From the NCBI GenBank assembly GCA_028554795.2, contig CM068830.1:49118227-49182226 (forward strand): a stretch of DNA of 64,000 bases, given 5' to 3'. How positions within the stretch are numbered: position 1 is the first letter of the stretch; each line of letters starts with the position of its first letter. Below are positions 45,309 through 54,697 of this stretch, piece after piece. The translations under genes were made by a program, and so were the position numbers. The notes under the pieces are model-generated. The model was not told the origin of the DNA and did not search any database. It worked only from the letters and a program-made list of their open reading frames with translations. Source of the stretch: Sinohyriopsis cumingii (Eukaryota; Mollusca; Bivalvia; Unionida; Unionidae).

Positions 45309-46668
45309 ATGAGTCGAAAAACTAGCACAGTTGGAGAGCCTCATTCTGCCAGAATAGCGCGAGAACAATTAGCGGCAGTAAAGAAACTTATCCCGGCAAA
45401 AGAATTGTTCAAGAAAAAAGTTCGCGATTACGAAGATGCAAAACAATCTTACCGAATTATCGTCGGATTTGTTAAGGCCAGTTACCGAAACAACCGAGCG
45501 AGTCTTACTTGGTGATGTGAAAGATCCAGATATCAGAAAACGCGGAATTCTTCCTGTGTTGAGAGGAATTGAGGAACACACTCGATTAGTGCCAGATCAG
45601 CTTGAACAAATTCGCCGAACACAAGCACAAGCGCGGCAAGAACAACCGCAGCAAGCACAAGCACAAGCGCCACAAGAACAACCGCAGCAAGTAGAAGAAG
45701 AAGGAGAAGAAGGAGAAGAGGGGGAGAGTCAGGGGGGAGAACCTCAAGATGTAATAAAAGAAAAATTTACCGATAACGGTTGGAAAGTGATGGAAAAACA
45801 ATTTGACACATTTGGTAATAACATTGAATTATTTGGTACGTTTGAGGAAGATTCTTTTGACAACAGGATGAATTTTTTAACAGAAGACGGATTGAAAAAA
45901 ATTGGAACACGAAGTAGTTGGTATAATAATCTATTTCGAGCTAGATTTAATTTATCCCAGCCGAGGAAAACGAATCCTATTTATACTCGTTTTTTAGGTG
46001 CCGCACACGCAAGGAAAGAATTCAACAAGAAAACACCGACAGAGAGACCACAACCGCAGGAATTGGGGGCAAGACCGAAACAAATAAAATCCACCGATAC
46101 ATCTTCTGTACTTTCCCCAACAGGGGAAACACCCAAGAGTAAAAAATTTACGTCCTACACGCAATTTACTTGGAAAGCTATCAAGCATCTCATGGAGAGC
46201 GAGGATAATTTGATCAACGCTGCTAAATTTGGCCTTGAGGAAAAGGAAAAGTATGTAGCTCCTGAATACGTTGATAGATATAACGAAGATAATTGGATCC
46301 CCTCGGTATATTTTGCTTCAAAGAGAAAACGCGTCGATCTTGATGATCCGGATTACCGAAATTTTCTGGAAAAAATAGAAGAATCGAAAAAACCGAAGGA
46401 ACCAGAAGAGCCGGAAGAGGAAGATATATTAACATCGTTGCTTGGTGATTCATCGCCAGAACCAAAAACAGGAAGCGGATATACTATTTGCCCTGATAGC
46501 GTTGTCAACGATGTATCTCGCCTCGAGGTATTAATAGGAGGAAAACGAGCCGGAAACAATTCTTCTGAAATAATCAACGAGGCCTCAGATATTTGCCAGC
46601 GATTGTTTCGCGGCGGTGTTATCAATTCCTACATTTACAAAGAGCTCGTTGACGAACTCATCGATTAA
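45309..46668 (+). CDS. Unassigned structural-block protein, about 450 aa, with a frame change near 45,440
   Basis: ATG at 45309 (MSRKTSTVGEPHSARIARE) is open to 45515. A second, overlapping frame from ATG 45436 continues to 46668 (410 aa). Both parts look coding, so either a one-base loss near 45,440 broke one gene or the longer frame starts at its own ATG. Features: a Gln/Ala-rich repeat (QAQARQEQPQQ) and an acidic run (EEEGEEGEEGE) at about residues 55-100, a charged middle, an EPEEPEEED run near residue 330, and a folded C-terminus with ICPDSVVNDVSRLEVLIGG. First gene after the left TIR. No family recognised; scaffold or core roles are possible. Confidence 0.6.
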
Positions 46669-46688
46669 AACAACGCAATTGAAATAAC

Positions 46689-47147
46689 ATGATCGTTCAC
46701 AAACATCAACGCAGACCTAGACAGGTCCGCATAGCTAACTCTCGATTGCCTGTATACAAATATATTCACGGCAACGGATTCGGTGACATCGTTAAAAGCC
46801 TCGTCACGCGGGTAGTCCCTAAAATTGGACCCGCAGCCAAACAAATTGCATCAAAGGCAATAGGAAAGATAGGCGAGACCGTCATCTCTGGTATTGGTAA
46901 TTTGGCCAGTAAAGGCTTCGATGTTGTCAAAGGTAAAATATCAAATTTAACGCGTAAAAAAAAGCAGCCCGTCAAATTACCTAGCACCAGCGAAATGCCC
47001 CCCGAGGTCAGTAAAGCTATAAACGACGCAGCAAATAAAAAAATAAATGACCTAGCACAGGAAGTTGCTAACACAAATTTCACAAATAATCTAGCAAAGG
47101 AAGTCGCGAACACAAGCTTCATAGGTAGCGGTCTTCGTTTTAGATGA
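46689..47147 (+). CDS. Basic, amphipathic core-like protein, 152 aa
   Basis: Starts MIVHKHQRRPRQVRIANSR, with Gly/Ile/Lys-rich helical segments (IGKIGETVISGIGNLASKG) and a duplicated tail phrase (EVANTNF / EVANTSF) before GSGLRFR. Small basic proteins with amphipathic helices located just before the capsid gene resemble internal or membrane-lytic minor proteins of adenovirus-like particles. This is an inference from position and composition. It lies 21 bp after the preceding gene and 16 bp before the capsid gene. Confidence 0.5.
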   Translation: MIVHKHQRRPRQVRIANSRLPVYKYIHGNGFGDIVKSLVTRVVPKIGPAAKQIASKAIGKIGETVISGIGNLASKGFDVVKGKISNLTRKKKQPVKLPSTSEMPPEVSKAINDAANKKINDLAQEVANTNFTNNLAKEVANTSFIGSGLRFR

Positions 47148-47162
47148 AATTCTTAATAATAA

Positions 47163-48550
47163 ATGTTCGCACAAGTGTCAAACGAAGTGTTCGACATGGA
47201 CGAGCCTGTAGGTAGAGACACATCCGTGCGTGATTTCCAGTATTTCTCGTACGACACAGTGACACCAAATGCAACTAATCGCGTTGAAATTCAAGTTCAC
47301 GATACAACAAGATATTTTCTTCCATCTGAGGCGTATATCGAATTTGTTGGTAAAATTGTGAAAGGCGCTGACGGTGCCAACTACGACGATGGTACTAAAA
47401 TTGGATTTGTTAACAATGGTATCATGGCTTTATTCAAGAGCGCCACTTATATGATCGATGGAAGAGAAATCGAATCAATCACGGGCAACGTTGATTTAGC
47501 AACGACGATTATAGGCCTAGCCAGATACTCGGATGATTTTACCAGGTCAGCTGGCCCTAGCATGATGTTCGCCAAGGATAATTCTGATCACGCTGATCAT
47601 GTCCAGTATGTTGTCAGAAAACCAAAGAAACAAAGTAACGCCGCCGAAGACGTATATACCGAAAGTGTGATGATAAAAGTAAATTCCAATTACAACCTTG
47701 GATTTGCCACGCGAAGAGCTATGTTAAAAGAAAATGGTCTAATATTCTCCTGTGCAATTCCTCTATCTCACATTTTTGGATTTTGTAGACATTTCAGGAA
47801 AGTCATTTACGGAGCGAAGCATACAATTTCTTTTGTTCGAGATGACACAGGCAATAACAGAGCTATCTGGAGAGATGCTGCTGTTGCTGCCAGTAAGGTG
47901 GTCCTAGACAAATTTACCTTGTGGATGCCAGCGATAGTCCCATCGATGCTTGAGGAAGAAAAATTATTGTCATTCATGAATCAGGGTGGTAAGTCTGTTA
48001 TGTCCTGGCTAACAACTACGACCGACTCTATCGACGTTAATATCAACGGAATATTTACCTGGCGAATTGCGTCACAACAAGGCGTCTCGGCGCCCAGACA
48101 CATCTTTGTTGCTCTTCATGCCGCAGATAGATATGATCAAACTCACAGTCACATGATCACATGATATTCGATAATTTCGCAGCAACAAACGTGTCGTTAA
48201 GGATAAACGGGCAACAAGAACCATCGGAGGAAATATCGATTGATTTTGTCAATTATTCTACGGCTCGCGCATATCATCGTTTGTTGTGTTTTATGGGTCG
48301 CGATCAAAATATCGATACTGGATTGCAAATATCACAGTTGGATTTTAATACTCGCTATCCTATCTATTACTTTTCCCTGGAACATCTCGATTTGGTAAAA
48401 CAATCTGTCGTTGATATCCATTTCAAAGCCAGAATTAACACAGCTGGAGCAGCAAGGGCAATTGCGGTGATTCTCAGCGATAGAACAATGATCCTGGAAG
48501 GCATCAGCGGTAGAATGAGAATCATCGACGCTCCTGTCGAAAAAATATAA
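47163..48550 (+). pseudogene. Major capsid protein (double jelly roll), split by an 8-bp tandem duplication
   Basis: ATG at 47163. The first frame runs to 48164 (333 aa) and the rest continues in another frame from 48161 to 48550. Motifs: FVNNGIMALFKSATYMIDG, IPLSHIFGFCRHFRKVIYG, VVLDKFTLWMPAIVPS and, in the C-terminal part, YPIYYFSLEHLD and AVILSDRTM, typical of the divergent double-jelly-roll capsid group found in invertebrate virus-like elements. At the junction the 8-bp word cacatgat is repeated back-to-back (48152-48167), which by itself accounts for the frame loss. It lies in the structural operon-like block, before the protease. The capsid cannot be made in full length from this copy as sequenced. 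Confidence 0.75.
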
Positions 48551-48593
48551 CAAAAATCGAAGATTTCTAAATTTAGATTAAAATAATATTAAT

Positions 48594-49451
48594 ATGCCAT
48601 ACGAACACGTCAGCGTAACTCTGACCCAGGGTCAGATGAAAAAGCTCCAATCAGCGATATCAAAGCGATGCGGTATGAAATTAACCTTGAAAAATGATCA
48701 AATTCACGGTGGGCCTAACAAACTATCGCTAACTAGGGGTCAACGTGAACGCTTTACCAAAGCCAAATCAGCGAATTCTGGCGTTCATGTGAACCTTAGT
48801 ATAGGTGCCATCAGAGACATGGTCAAAGTAGGTGGATTTTTCCCTCTACTAGCCGCTATTCCTGGATTATTAGCCGCGATTGGTCCAACAGTAGCAACCG
48901 GTCTAGCATCAGCCGCGGCTGGATATGCAGGTAAAAAACTATTAGAAAAAATAGGAGGACGATACGGTAAAAAAAAAGCTTTATCCAAGACGACCTCTGT
49001 ACGGATCCGGCCTAAGATTGGGACGACCTCCTATGTACGGATCCGGCCTAAGATTGGCACGCCCTATTCAAATTTAGATTTACTTAACGAAGCAAAGAAT
49101 AAAAAAATAAAATTTTTCAGAGGCGTATTTATGCGAAATCAACTACCAGAAAAACCAAATTCCACTGAGACGGGAATAATAAATCTCGATTCAAGTACCG
49201 GCCCTGGCACACACTGGGTCGCCTACGCGATTAATCCTCGCGAAGTTGTTTATTTTGATTCGTATGGACTAGCGCCACCGAAAGAATTCATCGATTATGT
49301 ATCAAAGTTAAATATTCCAATTTGGTACTCGACACTTCCGACGCAGACGGTAATGGATCCACCGATATGCGGTCCAGAATCAATTAACGTTCTCGATGCG
49401 ATTTCAAAATCATCCGATCCTATCATAGGATCGTATTTAAATACACCGTAG
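48594..49451 (+). CDS. pX-like core protein fused to adenain-type protease, 285 aa
   Basis: Residues 1-125 are basic with a hydrophobic segment (GFFPLLAAIPGLLAAIGP, 81-98), followed by a Gly/Lys stretch, like the pX/core proteins of Polintons. Residues 134-156 contain a 12-residue repeat (VRIRPKIGT twice; a 36-bp DNA repeat at 49,001-49,060). Residues 157-285 are an adenovirus-type cysteine protease: His207 in GPGTHWVAY, Asp222 in YFDSYG, and Cys259 in PPICGPESINVL. The protease matures structural proteins inside the particle. These are usually separate genes, so a deletion may have joined them, or the fusion is real. Confidence 0.7.
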   Translation: MPYEHVSVTLTQGQMKKLQSAISKRCGMKLTLKNDQIHGGPNKLSLTRGQRERFTKAKSANSGVHVNLSIGAIRDMVKVGGFFPLLAAIPGLLAAIGPTVATGLASAAAGYAGKKLLEKIGGRYGKKKALSKTTSVRIRPKIGTTSYVRIRPKIGTPYSNLDLLNEAKNKKIKFFRGVFMRNQLPEKPNSTETGIINLDSSTGPGTHWVAYAINPREVVYFDSYGLAPPKEFIDYVSKLNIPIWYSTLPTQTVMDPPICGPESINVLDAISKSSDPIIGSYLNTP

Positions 49452-49460
49452 ATAAATATC

Positions 49461-51245
49461 ATGGTTGATATTTACGGTAGATTCCTCTACAGGAAGAAGG
49501 AGGCAGCAGTGACTGACGCTGATACATCAAAATTTGCAACCAGGGATGATATTAATAATCTTCTATCGCTGTCAGAGATAGATCCTGGCGAAGTTGCTAT
49601 TTTTCAGAGCCGTGAAGGAAGATTGCAAACAAGCAATGTCAAAATAACCGATATAATCAAGCGAGACGAATATAACGATCGTATCGATCAATTTACCAGC
49701 CTATCAGAGTCGGTATCAAAATCAATCGCTGATATCGCCGATCTTGTAGCGAAGTTACCCTCAAAGGCCGATATCGCGGACGTGGAAAAAAAAGACAAAG
49801 AATTATCAGCAACGTTGCTTCTAAAGGTCGATAAAACATTATACGATGATACTCAGGACAAATTGACAAGAAGACTTAACAGGCTAACTAACGATCTTAA
49901 AAAACTCGACGATACCTTAGGTAAACTTAGTAAAAAAATTGACGAGGACATAAAAAAATCCATCGATACTTCCTTCGCCGCAGACGAACTAGCAAAGAAA
50001 AAAGTCGATCAAGAATCGCACGATGATCTTAGCGATAAGGTAGAAAAAATCAGCGGGGATGTTACTAAGATTTTTACCGATGTTACCCAAATAAAAACCG
50101 TGATGGGTCAGAAAAGCGATAAAACACTACACGACGATCCCAGCGAGAAAACAAAAAAAATAAACGAGGATATTGCCAAAATTAACAAGGATATTAACGC
50201 GGTACGTGAATTGGCGCGTCAAAAGGTCGATATGTCATTGTACGACGACCTCGACGAGAAAACAAAAAAAATCAACGAGGATATTACTAAAATTAACGAG
50301 GATATTAACGCGGTACGTGAATTGGCGCATCAAAAGGTCGATAAAACATCACACAACGATCTTAGCGGAAAAACAAAAAAAAATAAACGAGGATATTGCC
50401 CAAATCAACGAGGATATTAACGCGGTACGTGAATTGGTGCGTCAAAAAGTCGATAAAACATCACACGACGATCTCAGCGAGAAAACAAAAAAAATTAACG
50501 AGGAAATTTCCACGATACGTAAATTGGCGAGTGAAAAAGTCGATAAAACATCACATGACGATCTCAGCGAAAAAACAAAAAAAAAATCAACGAGGATATT
50601 ACTAAAATTAACAAGGAAACTTCCGAGATACGTCAAATCGCAAGTGAAAAGGTCGATAAAACATCACACGACGACCTTGACGAGAAAATAAAAAAAATCA
50701 ACGAGGATATTGCTAAAATTGACGAGGATATCAACGTAGTACGTGAATTGGCGCGTCAAAAGGTCGATACATCGGTGTACGACGGAGAAATTCGAGATTT
50801 GAACGCGAAACTTCTTGACGCAACTACAAAAATTAACGATATTAGCACAAAAATATCGTCAGCGAATCTTGAAAGATTAGAGAGTATTGATATACCATCC
50901 GAGGTAGAAACAAAAAAAATTGATTGTTATGTACCATTCACGATAAGCACGATACTAAGTGCATGGACCCCCGAATACAATACATTTAGCTTCACCGCGC
51001 CAATTACAGGTATATATCGAGTATATATTTTTTCCTGTATGAAATTCAAGATAACAACCAGGGTATACAAGTGGAACCATACCTCCGATGAATATCTTGG
51101 ATTTTTAAATATTTTGATGGGTGAGAAAATCGAAGAAACATTTGAGTTATCACCGCCAGATAGAACCACGACAGAACCAGCCAGGTATTTTGTAATTTTC
51201 GAATTTATTCGCAAGATTCCATTTCCATTTAGTTGGGCAAGTTAA
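49461..51245 (+). pseudogene. Long coiled-coil fiber-like protein with C-terminal beta-rich head, frame changes in A runs
   Basis: ATG at 49461 (MVDIYGRFLYRKKE). After a globular start, heptad-like helices lead into about six repeats of roughly 37 residues built on KINEDI.KIN.DINAVREL..QKVDK. The frame shifts twice, near 50,375 and 50,582, in each case where an A8 run of the repeat has become A9 or A10. The last frame ends at 51245 with a beta-rich domain (YNTFSFTAPITGIYRVYI) resembling C1q/TNF-type heads. A trimeric coiled coil with a beta head at the end is the plan of receptor-binding fibers, which is the inferred role. Next genes are a membrane protein and the penton-like protein. Confidence 0.6.
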
Positions 51246-51252
51246 TCAATAA

Positions 51253-51783
51253 ATGACCGCATCGGACTACCGATACAATCAAGCGCGTTCGTGGCAGGAT
51301 TCGCTAAAAAAACTTCTTGACGAGTATCAGATAAAAGTAAAGAAATATCAACGCAGGTTAGTTACCATCGATGTTGCCGTGTACGCGGTAAGTGCAATAG
51401 TCGCCGGTGCGGGAATAATCTTATCCGCGGTAACAACAATCGCGCCGATCGTTGCAACGATAGTAATATCATCAACAACGACAATCGCCGGTGTTCTCAA
51501 TATCATCGCAAAAAAAATATCCTCATGCACGAACGAAAAATTGTCCCTGTACACGAGTAAACTATCCCAGATCAACGAGGCGTATTCGAAATTATCATCG
51601 CTGCTTTCTGAGAGTCTCAACGACGGCGTTATATCCGATCTAGAATTTTCCATGATGGTAAATATCTACTCCGAGATTGAACAAATAAATATAAATAATG
51701 TCCGAATTGACTCAAATCGTGACGAACACAACACCGCCGACAACAACACTGATATCGGTAAGCTCAACCAAACCAGAATTTAG
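51253..51783 (+). CDS. Membrane protein with hydrophobic hairpin, 176 aa
   Basis: A charged helical N-terminus (RSWQDSLKKLLDEYQIKVKK) is followed by two adjacent hydrophobic segments (about residues 37-85, AVSAIVAGAGIILSAVTTI and ATIVISSTTTIAGVLNIIA), then a helical tail with LNDGVISDLEFSMMVNIY. Proteins with this hairpin and tail recur in Polinton-like elements; their role is not established. The last 29 codons overlap the next gene in another frame. Confidence 0.6.
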   Translation: MTASDYRYNQARSWQDSLKKLLDEYQIKVKKYQRRLVTIDVAVYAVSAIVAGAGIILSAVTTIAPIVATIVISSTTTIAGVLNIIAKKISSCTNEKLSLYTSKLSQINEAYSKLSSLLSESLNDGVISDLEFSMMVNIYSEIEQININNVRIDSNRDEHNTADNNTDIGKLNQTRI

Positions 51784-53251
51784 TATCGATTTTCTAACGC
51801 CAATTAGCGTCAAGAAAATTGCATTATCGCAGTTACGTGTCTATAACAGCTGGCCCAATATTAGATCGAAATCGTTCGGTAGATTATTATCAAACAATTC
51901 GCTTATTTTTGCCAATAAAAACAAACCCGATGGAAATCCCGATTGGACTGTCGTTAGTATACCAACAGGTAGCTACGAAATTGAGCAAATCGACAAGGAA
52001 ATAACCTATAGGATATCAAATATAACCGGCGATGCTACTCCAGGAATAAAAATATTAGCACACGAACCAACGTTGTCATCGATCATCGAAGTAAAATCGC
52101 CGTATATGGTCGATATTTACCAATCATCGATTAGGACAGTGCTAGGTTGGCCTGAAAACGCACCTCCGGTAAAACCAAAAAAACCGGATGTTTTTATTCC
52201 AGGTTGGCACGAGGAAGCTCCTCCAGATCCACCTGAACCAAAAAAATCTGACTTTACCACCAACGGAGGATATTACGAAACCGCCATCAGACATAAAAAT
52301 TTTGTTGAAGGTGCCATCATTCTCAATGAACATCACAAATCCGGCTCGGTATTTTTTGCTTTCACTCTTAAGGATAAGATTTTCTCATGGTTGCCTCTTC
52401 CTAAGGTCCCTCCGAATACCGAAATCGTCGATGTTTCCCAAATTAGAAAGAGGCTACCCATAATCGGTACATTGGTAAGAAGAACCATCGATGATTTTAA
52501 TCAGGAACATAAATTGCAATTAAATTTACTAAAAAAATATTTTCATGAATGTATCTTGGACGAATCAGACTCATGCAACAAAATTATTATCGAACGTGTG
52601 AAGATTCTGAACCAACTCGCGTTTGATGTTGAATATTATCACGGCATGTTCATTCAGGCGATAATCGACGATATATCAGTCGCCGATTATGTTTTTCCCG
52701 CCAGTAACTTCAAGTTGATTAGAAATTCAGGAGAAAAACAAAAATTTATGACGTTATTTGGATTAACCGAGGAAACATTACCAAATTTCAAATTTCCTGA
52801 TTATAACGTCGATGAAATGAGAAAATCAGTCGCTGATACCATCGATGATTTATTCCCGAAATTACATGTCGCGTGGTTGACTAAAAAATTACAATCGAAA
52901 TCAATTCTCCAGCATGATAATGATCCAGCCAAACAGGGACGGCATATCTCGCCGGGTATCGTTAATATAACGGAGGTCATCGCGATTAATCTTCACGCGG
53001 ATGTCGTCGAAGATAGCTACAACGTTGATTCGTCTGTGTCAAAACAAGCACACCAGGGATTTATCTTATATTCGTTTTCACCTAGCGTATCTCCGGGATT
53101 TTTGATAATAAAAGTGCCAGTAAATCCATTTTACCTGCGATGTCACAGTCGATTATTATCAAGGATAAATTTCAATCTGACGGACCAGAATGGAAATTTG
53201 CTTGATATACGCGAGGAAACACTGAGTATCAATTTGCTGGTAAGATCGTGA
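51698..53251 (+). CDS. Penton-like minor capsid protein, 517 aa
   Basis: The N-terminus (IVTNTTPPTTTLISVSS, SVKKIALSQLRVYNSWPNI, VSIPTGSYEIEQIDKEITY) has the strand pattern and GSY(E/S)I-D motif seen in minor capsid proteins of Polinton-type elements. A Pro-rich linker (PPVKPKKPDVFIPG, PPDPPEPKKSD) lies at about residues 150-185, and the C-terminus (GFLIIKVPVNPFYLR) is again beta-rich. Intact. Last gene of the plus-strand structural block. The assignment is by position and weak motif similarity, so a different minor virion protein is possible. Confidence 0.5.
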   Translation: MSELTQIVTNTTPPTTTLISVSSTKPEFSIDFLTPISVKKIALSQLRVYNSWPNIRSKSFGRLLSNNSLIFANKNKPDGNPDWTVVSIPTGSYEIEQIDKEITYRISNITGDATPGIKILAHEPTLSSIIEVKSPYMVDIYQSSIRTVLGWPENAPPVKPKKPDVFIPGWHEEAPPDPPEPKKSDFTTNGGYYETAIRHKNFVEGAIILNEHHKSGSVFFAFTLKDKIFSWLPLPKVPPNTEIVDVSQIRKRLPIIGTLVRRTIDDFNQEHKLQLNLLKKYFHECILDESDSCNKIIIERVKILNQLAFDVEYYHGMFIQAIIDDISVADYVFPASNFKLIRNSGEKQKFMTLFGLTEETLPNFKFPDYNVDEMRKSVADTIDDLFPKLHVAWLTKKLQSKSILQHDNDPAKQGRHISPGIVNITEVIAINLHADVVEDSYNVDSSVSKQAHQGFILYSFSPSVSPGFLIIKVPVNPFYLRCHSRLLSRINFNLTDQNGNLLDIREETLSINLLVRS

Positions 53252-53390
53252 AAATCGAAGATTTTTGAATCTTTCCGCCAGAAAAAAAATGGCCAAAAAA
53301 AATAAATAAAAATCAGGGAAATTTTTCAAAATTAATAAAATTTTTAATTTTTGTTTTTTTTTTTGTGGCAAGAATGAAAATCAAAGATTT
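53252..53390. terminator. Convergent intergenic region with AAATCGAAGATTT palindromes
   Basis: The inverted word AAATC-GAA-GATTT follows the penton stop at once (53,251-53,265). A variant (AAATCAAAGATTT) lies at 53,378-53,392 before the end of the minus-strand gene. The same word follows the capsid stop (48,553-48,566), and its complement AAATCTTCG is at about 53,790. A conserved position just after stop codons suggests transcription-termination or RNA-processing signals. The middle is a poly-A/poly-T region. Confidence 0.4.
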
Positions 53391-53756
53391 TTAAGAATTT
53401 TCGATTTTACTTTCATCGACCAGCTTTTTTAGCTGCCTGACGCGCGAGCTTGTAATTTTTCTTGACTCATATTCGTCGGACAAACTCGACCTAACTTTTT
53501 CTACCAGCGTCGATAATTTAACGAAATTCTCGATTTGATCATCACTAACGGTCGCAAGTGATTGGTACATCGCGATCTGGATTTTCTTTATGAATTTATA
53601 TTCAGATGGCAGCGTGTACCTGTATTCGAGCTTCCCCTGAACAATCGTTTCAAATTCGGACCGGATTTTACCTGCGTCCAAATCTGAAGATAAATTTATG
53701 TTTTTTTTCAGATCCTCGATGGCTTCGATGATGTTATTTACGTTTTCCTCGTTCAT
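53391..53756 (-). CDS. Small helical hypothetical protein, 121 aa
   Basis: Starts MNEENVNNIIEAIEDLKK, predicted mostly helical with a basic C-terminus (SSRVRQLKKLVDESK). A homologue, decayed, is at 63,694-64,000 in the older element (TLPLKYRFEKKIQTAMFQSL against TLPSEYKFIKKIQIAMYQSL), so the ORF is real. Role unknown. First gene of the minus-strand group next to the convergent point. Confidence 0.65.
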   Translation of the reverse strand: MNEENVNNIIEAIEDLKKNINLSSDLDAGKIRSEFETIVQGKLEYRYTLPSEYKFIKKIQIAMYQSLATVSDDQIENFVKLSTLVEKVRSSLSDEYESRKITSSRVRQLKKLVDESKIENS

Positions 53757-53822
53757 TATATAAAGTTTTAATATTTAATTTATTTTTAGAAAATCTTCGA
53801 CTTCACATTTCTGAGTCTGAAA

Positions 53823-54365
53823 TTATCGGAATATAATAAAACTCAATCCACACACCAAATTTATATGAGAACGTCGCTTTATATTTTTTTCTGCTGCAAA
53901 TTGTACTGATTCTGAATTGATACCAAAAAATCTTGCAGCGGCGTTCATCGATGTGAATACAATTTCCTCGTTTGTTTCTCGATTTATCGATTTGACCGCC
54001 TTAGCTAGTCGCTTCCCGCCGGTATTACCAGATTTACAATTTTCACTTTGAGTTACCACCCGAAGATTAGATATCTTGTTGTTGAGTGTATTTCCGTCAA
54101 TATGGTCGATAACAAGGCCGATTTTAATTGGTCCATGGAAACATTCGTGTACGAACCTATGACTGAGATAACCTGCGCGTCTTCTTTTCTTGTTTTTGTT
54201 GACGAAAAATCTGAGATAGCCCGATTTATCAACGTTACCAACGTGATTCTTTGTTTTGATATGTCTAACGACGCCATCCGATGATGCCTCGTATCCCTCG
54301 ATCGTAGGATGAGATTTGAACTCGGAAATCATTGTTGATTCAGGAATCGCTGATTTTGGATTCAT
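53823..54365 (-). CDS. HNH endonuclease with NUMOD4-like N-terminus, 180 aa
   Basis: The N-terminal SHPTIEGYEASSDGVVRHI matches the NUMOD4 type found in free-standing homing endonucleases. The HNH core is SHRFVHECFHGPIKIG, VIDHIDGNTLNNKISNLRVV (His-Asn-Asn pattern), and the C-terminus (AAARFFGINSESVQFA) looks like a helix-turn-helix DNA-binding tail. Such nucleases cut specific DNA sites and spread themselves. A decayed homologue at 61,776-62,275 shows that it belongs to the element family and was not a late arrival. It lies 10 bp from the next minus-strand gene. Confidence 0.8.
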   Translation of the reverse strand: MNPKSAIPESTMISEFKSHPTIEGYEASSDGVVRHIKTKNHVGNVDKSGYLRFFVNKNKKRRRAGYLSHRFVHECFHGPIKIGLVIDHIDGNTLNNKISNLRVVTQSENCKSGNTGGKRLAKAVKSINRETNEEIVFTSMNAAARFFGINSESVQFAAEKNIKRRSHINLVCGLSFIIFR

Positions 54366-54375
54366 TATATAATAA

Positions 54376-54666
54376 TTATACGTCTAAATCGTTATTTGCT
54401 TTGAATCGATTAATATAATCTTCTTCGCATGTTATCACGGACGAAGATCTTTTTTCATAATACCGCCGCAATTCTCGATAATTCTTTCCTCCACAAGCCA
54501 GACACAGTCGGGTTTTTCCTCGCGTGCCAACTTGACAAACTAAGCAACGCTGTGGTCCTTTACTGCCACGCCGAATCGCATGTATATGAGCACCGCAATA
54601 ATCACCTCTGCAGGATTTGTCACATAATTTTGTTGAACCGATTAGTATCCACTTGCATTGATTCAT
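54376..54666 (-). CDS. Cys-rich zinc-ribbon protein, 96 aa
   Basis: It has several CxxC or paired Cys sites: CKWILIGSTKLCDKSC, DYCGAH, CLVCQVG and CLACGGKNYRELRRYY. Homologue at 61,443-61,658. A small metal-binding protein of this kind could be a transcription or replication accessory; I do not recognise a named family. It is divergent from the polymerase gene, with a 31-bp gap. Confidence 0.6.
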   Translation of the reverse strand: MNQCKWILIGSTKLCDKSCRGDYCGAHIHAIRRGSKGPQRCLVCQVGTRGKTRLCLACGGKNYRELRRYYEKRSSSVITCEEDYINRFKANNDLDV

Positions 54667-54697
54667 GATAATTTAAACATATGTCTAAAATATAATC
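54667..54697. promoter_or_regulatory. 31-bp bidirectional promoter candidate
   Basis: It is the only space between the start codons of the zinc-ribbon gene (minus) and the polymerase-helicase gene (plus). It is AT-rich and contains a near-palindrome TTTAAACATATGTCTAAA. Short AT-rich leaders ending close to the ATG (AATAA or similar) precede most genes of the element, for example at 48,590 and 51,690. Confidence 0.4.

Noticed and set aside
45586..46625. Minus-strand ORFs opposite the first structural gene of the younger element
   Set aside because: Phe/Leu-rich shadows of the acidic and Gln-rich coding strand.
51819..52463. Plus-strand small ORFs inside the penton-like gene
   Set aside because: Out-of-frame shadows within a long intact reading frame.
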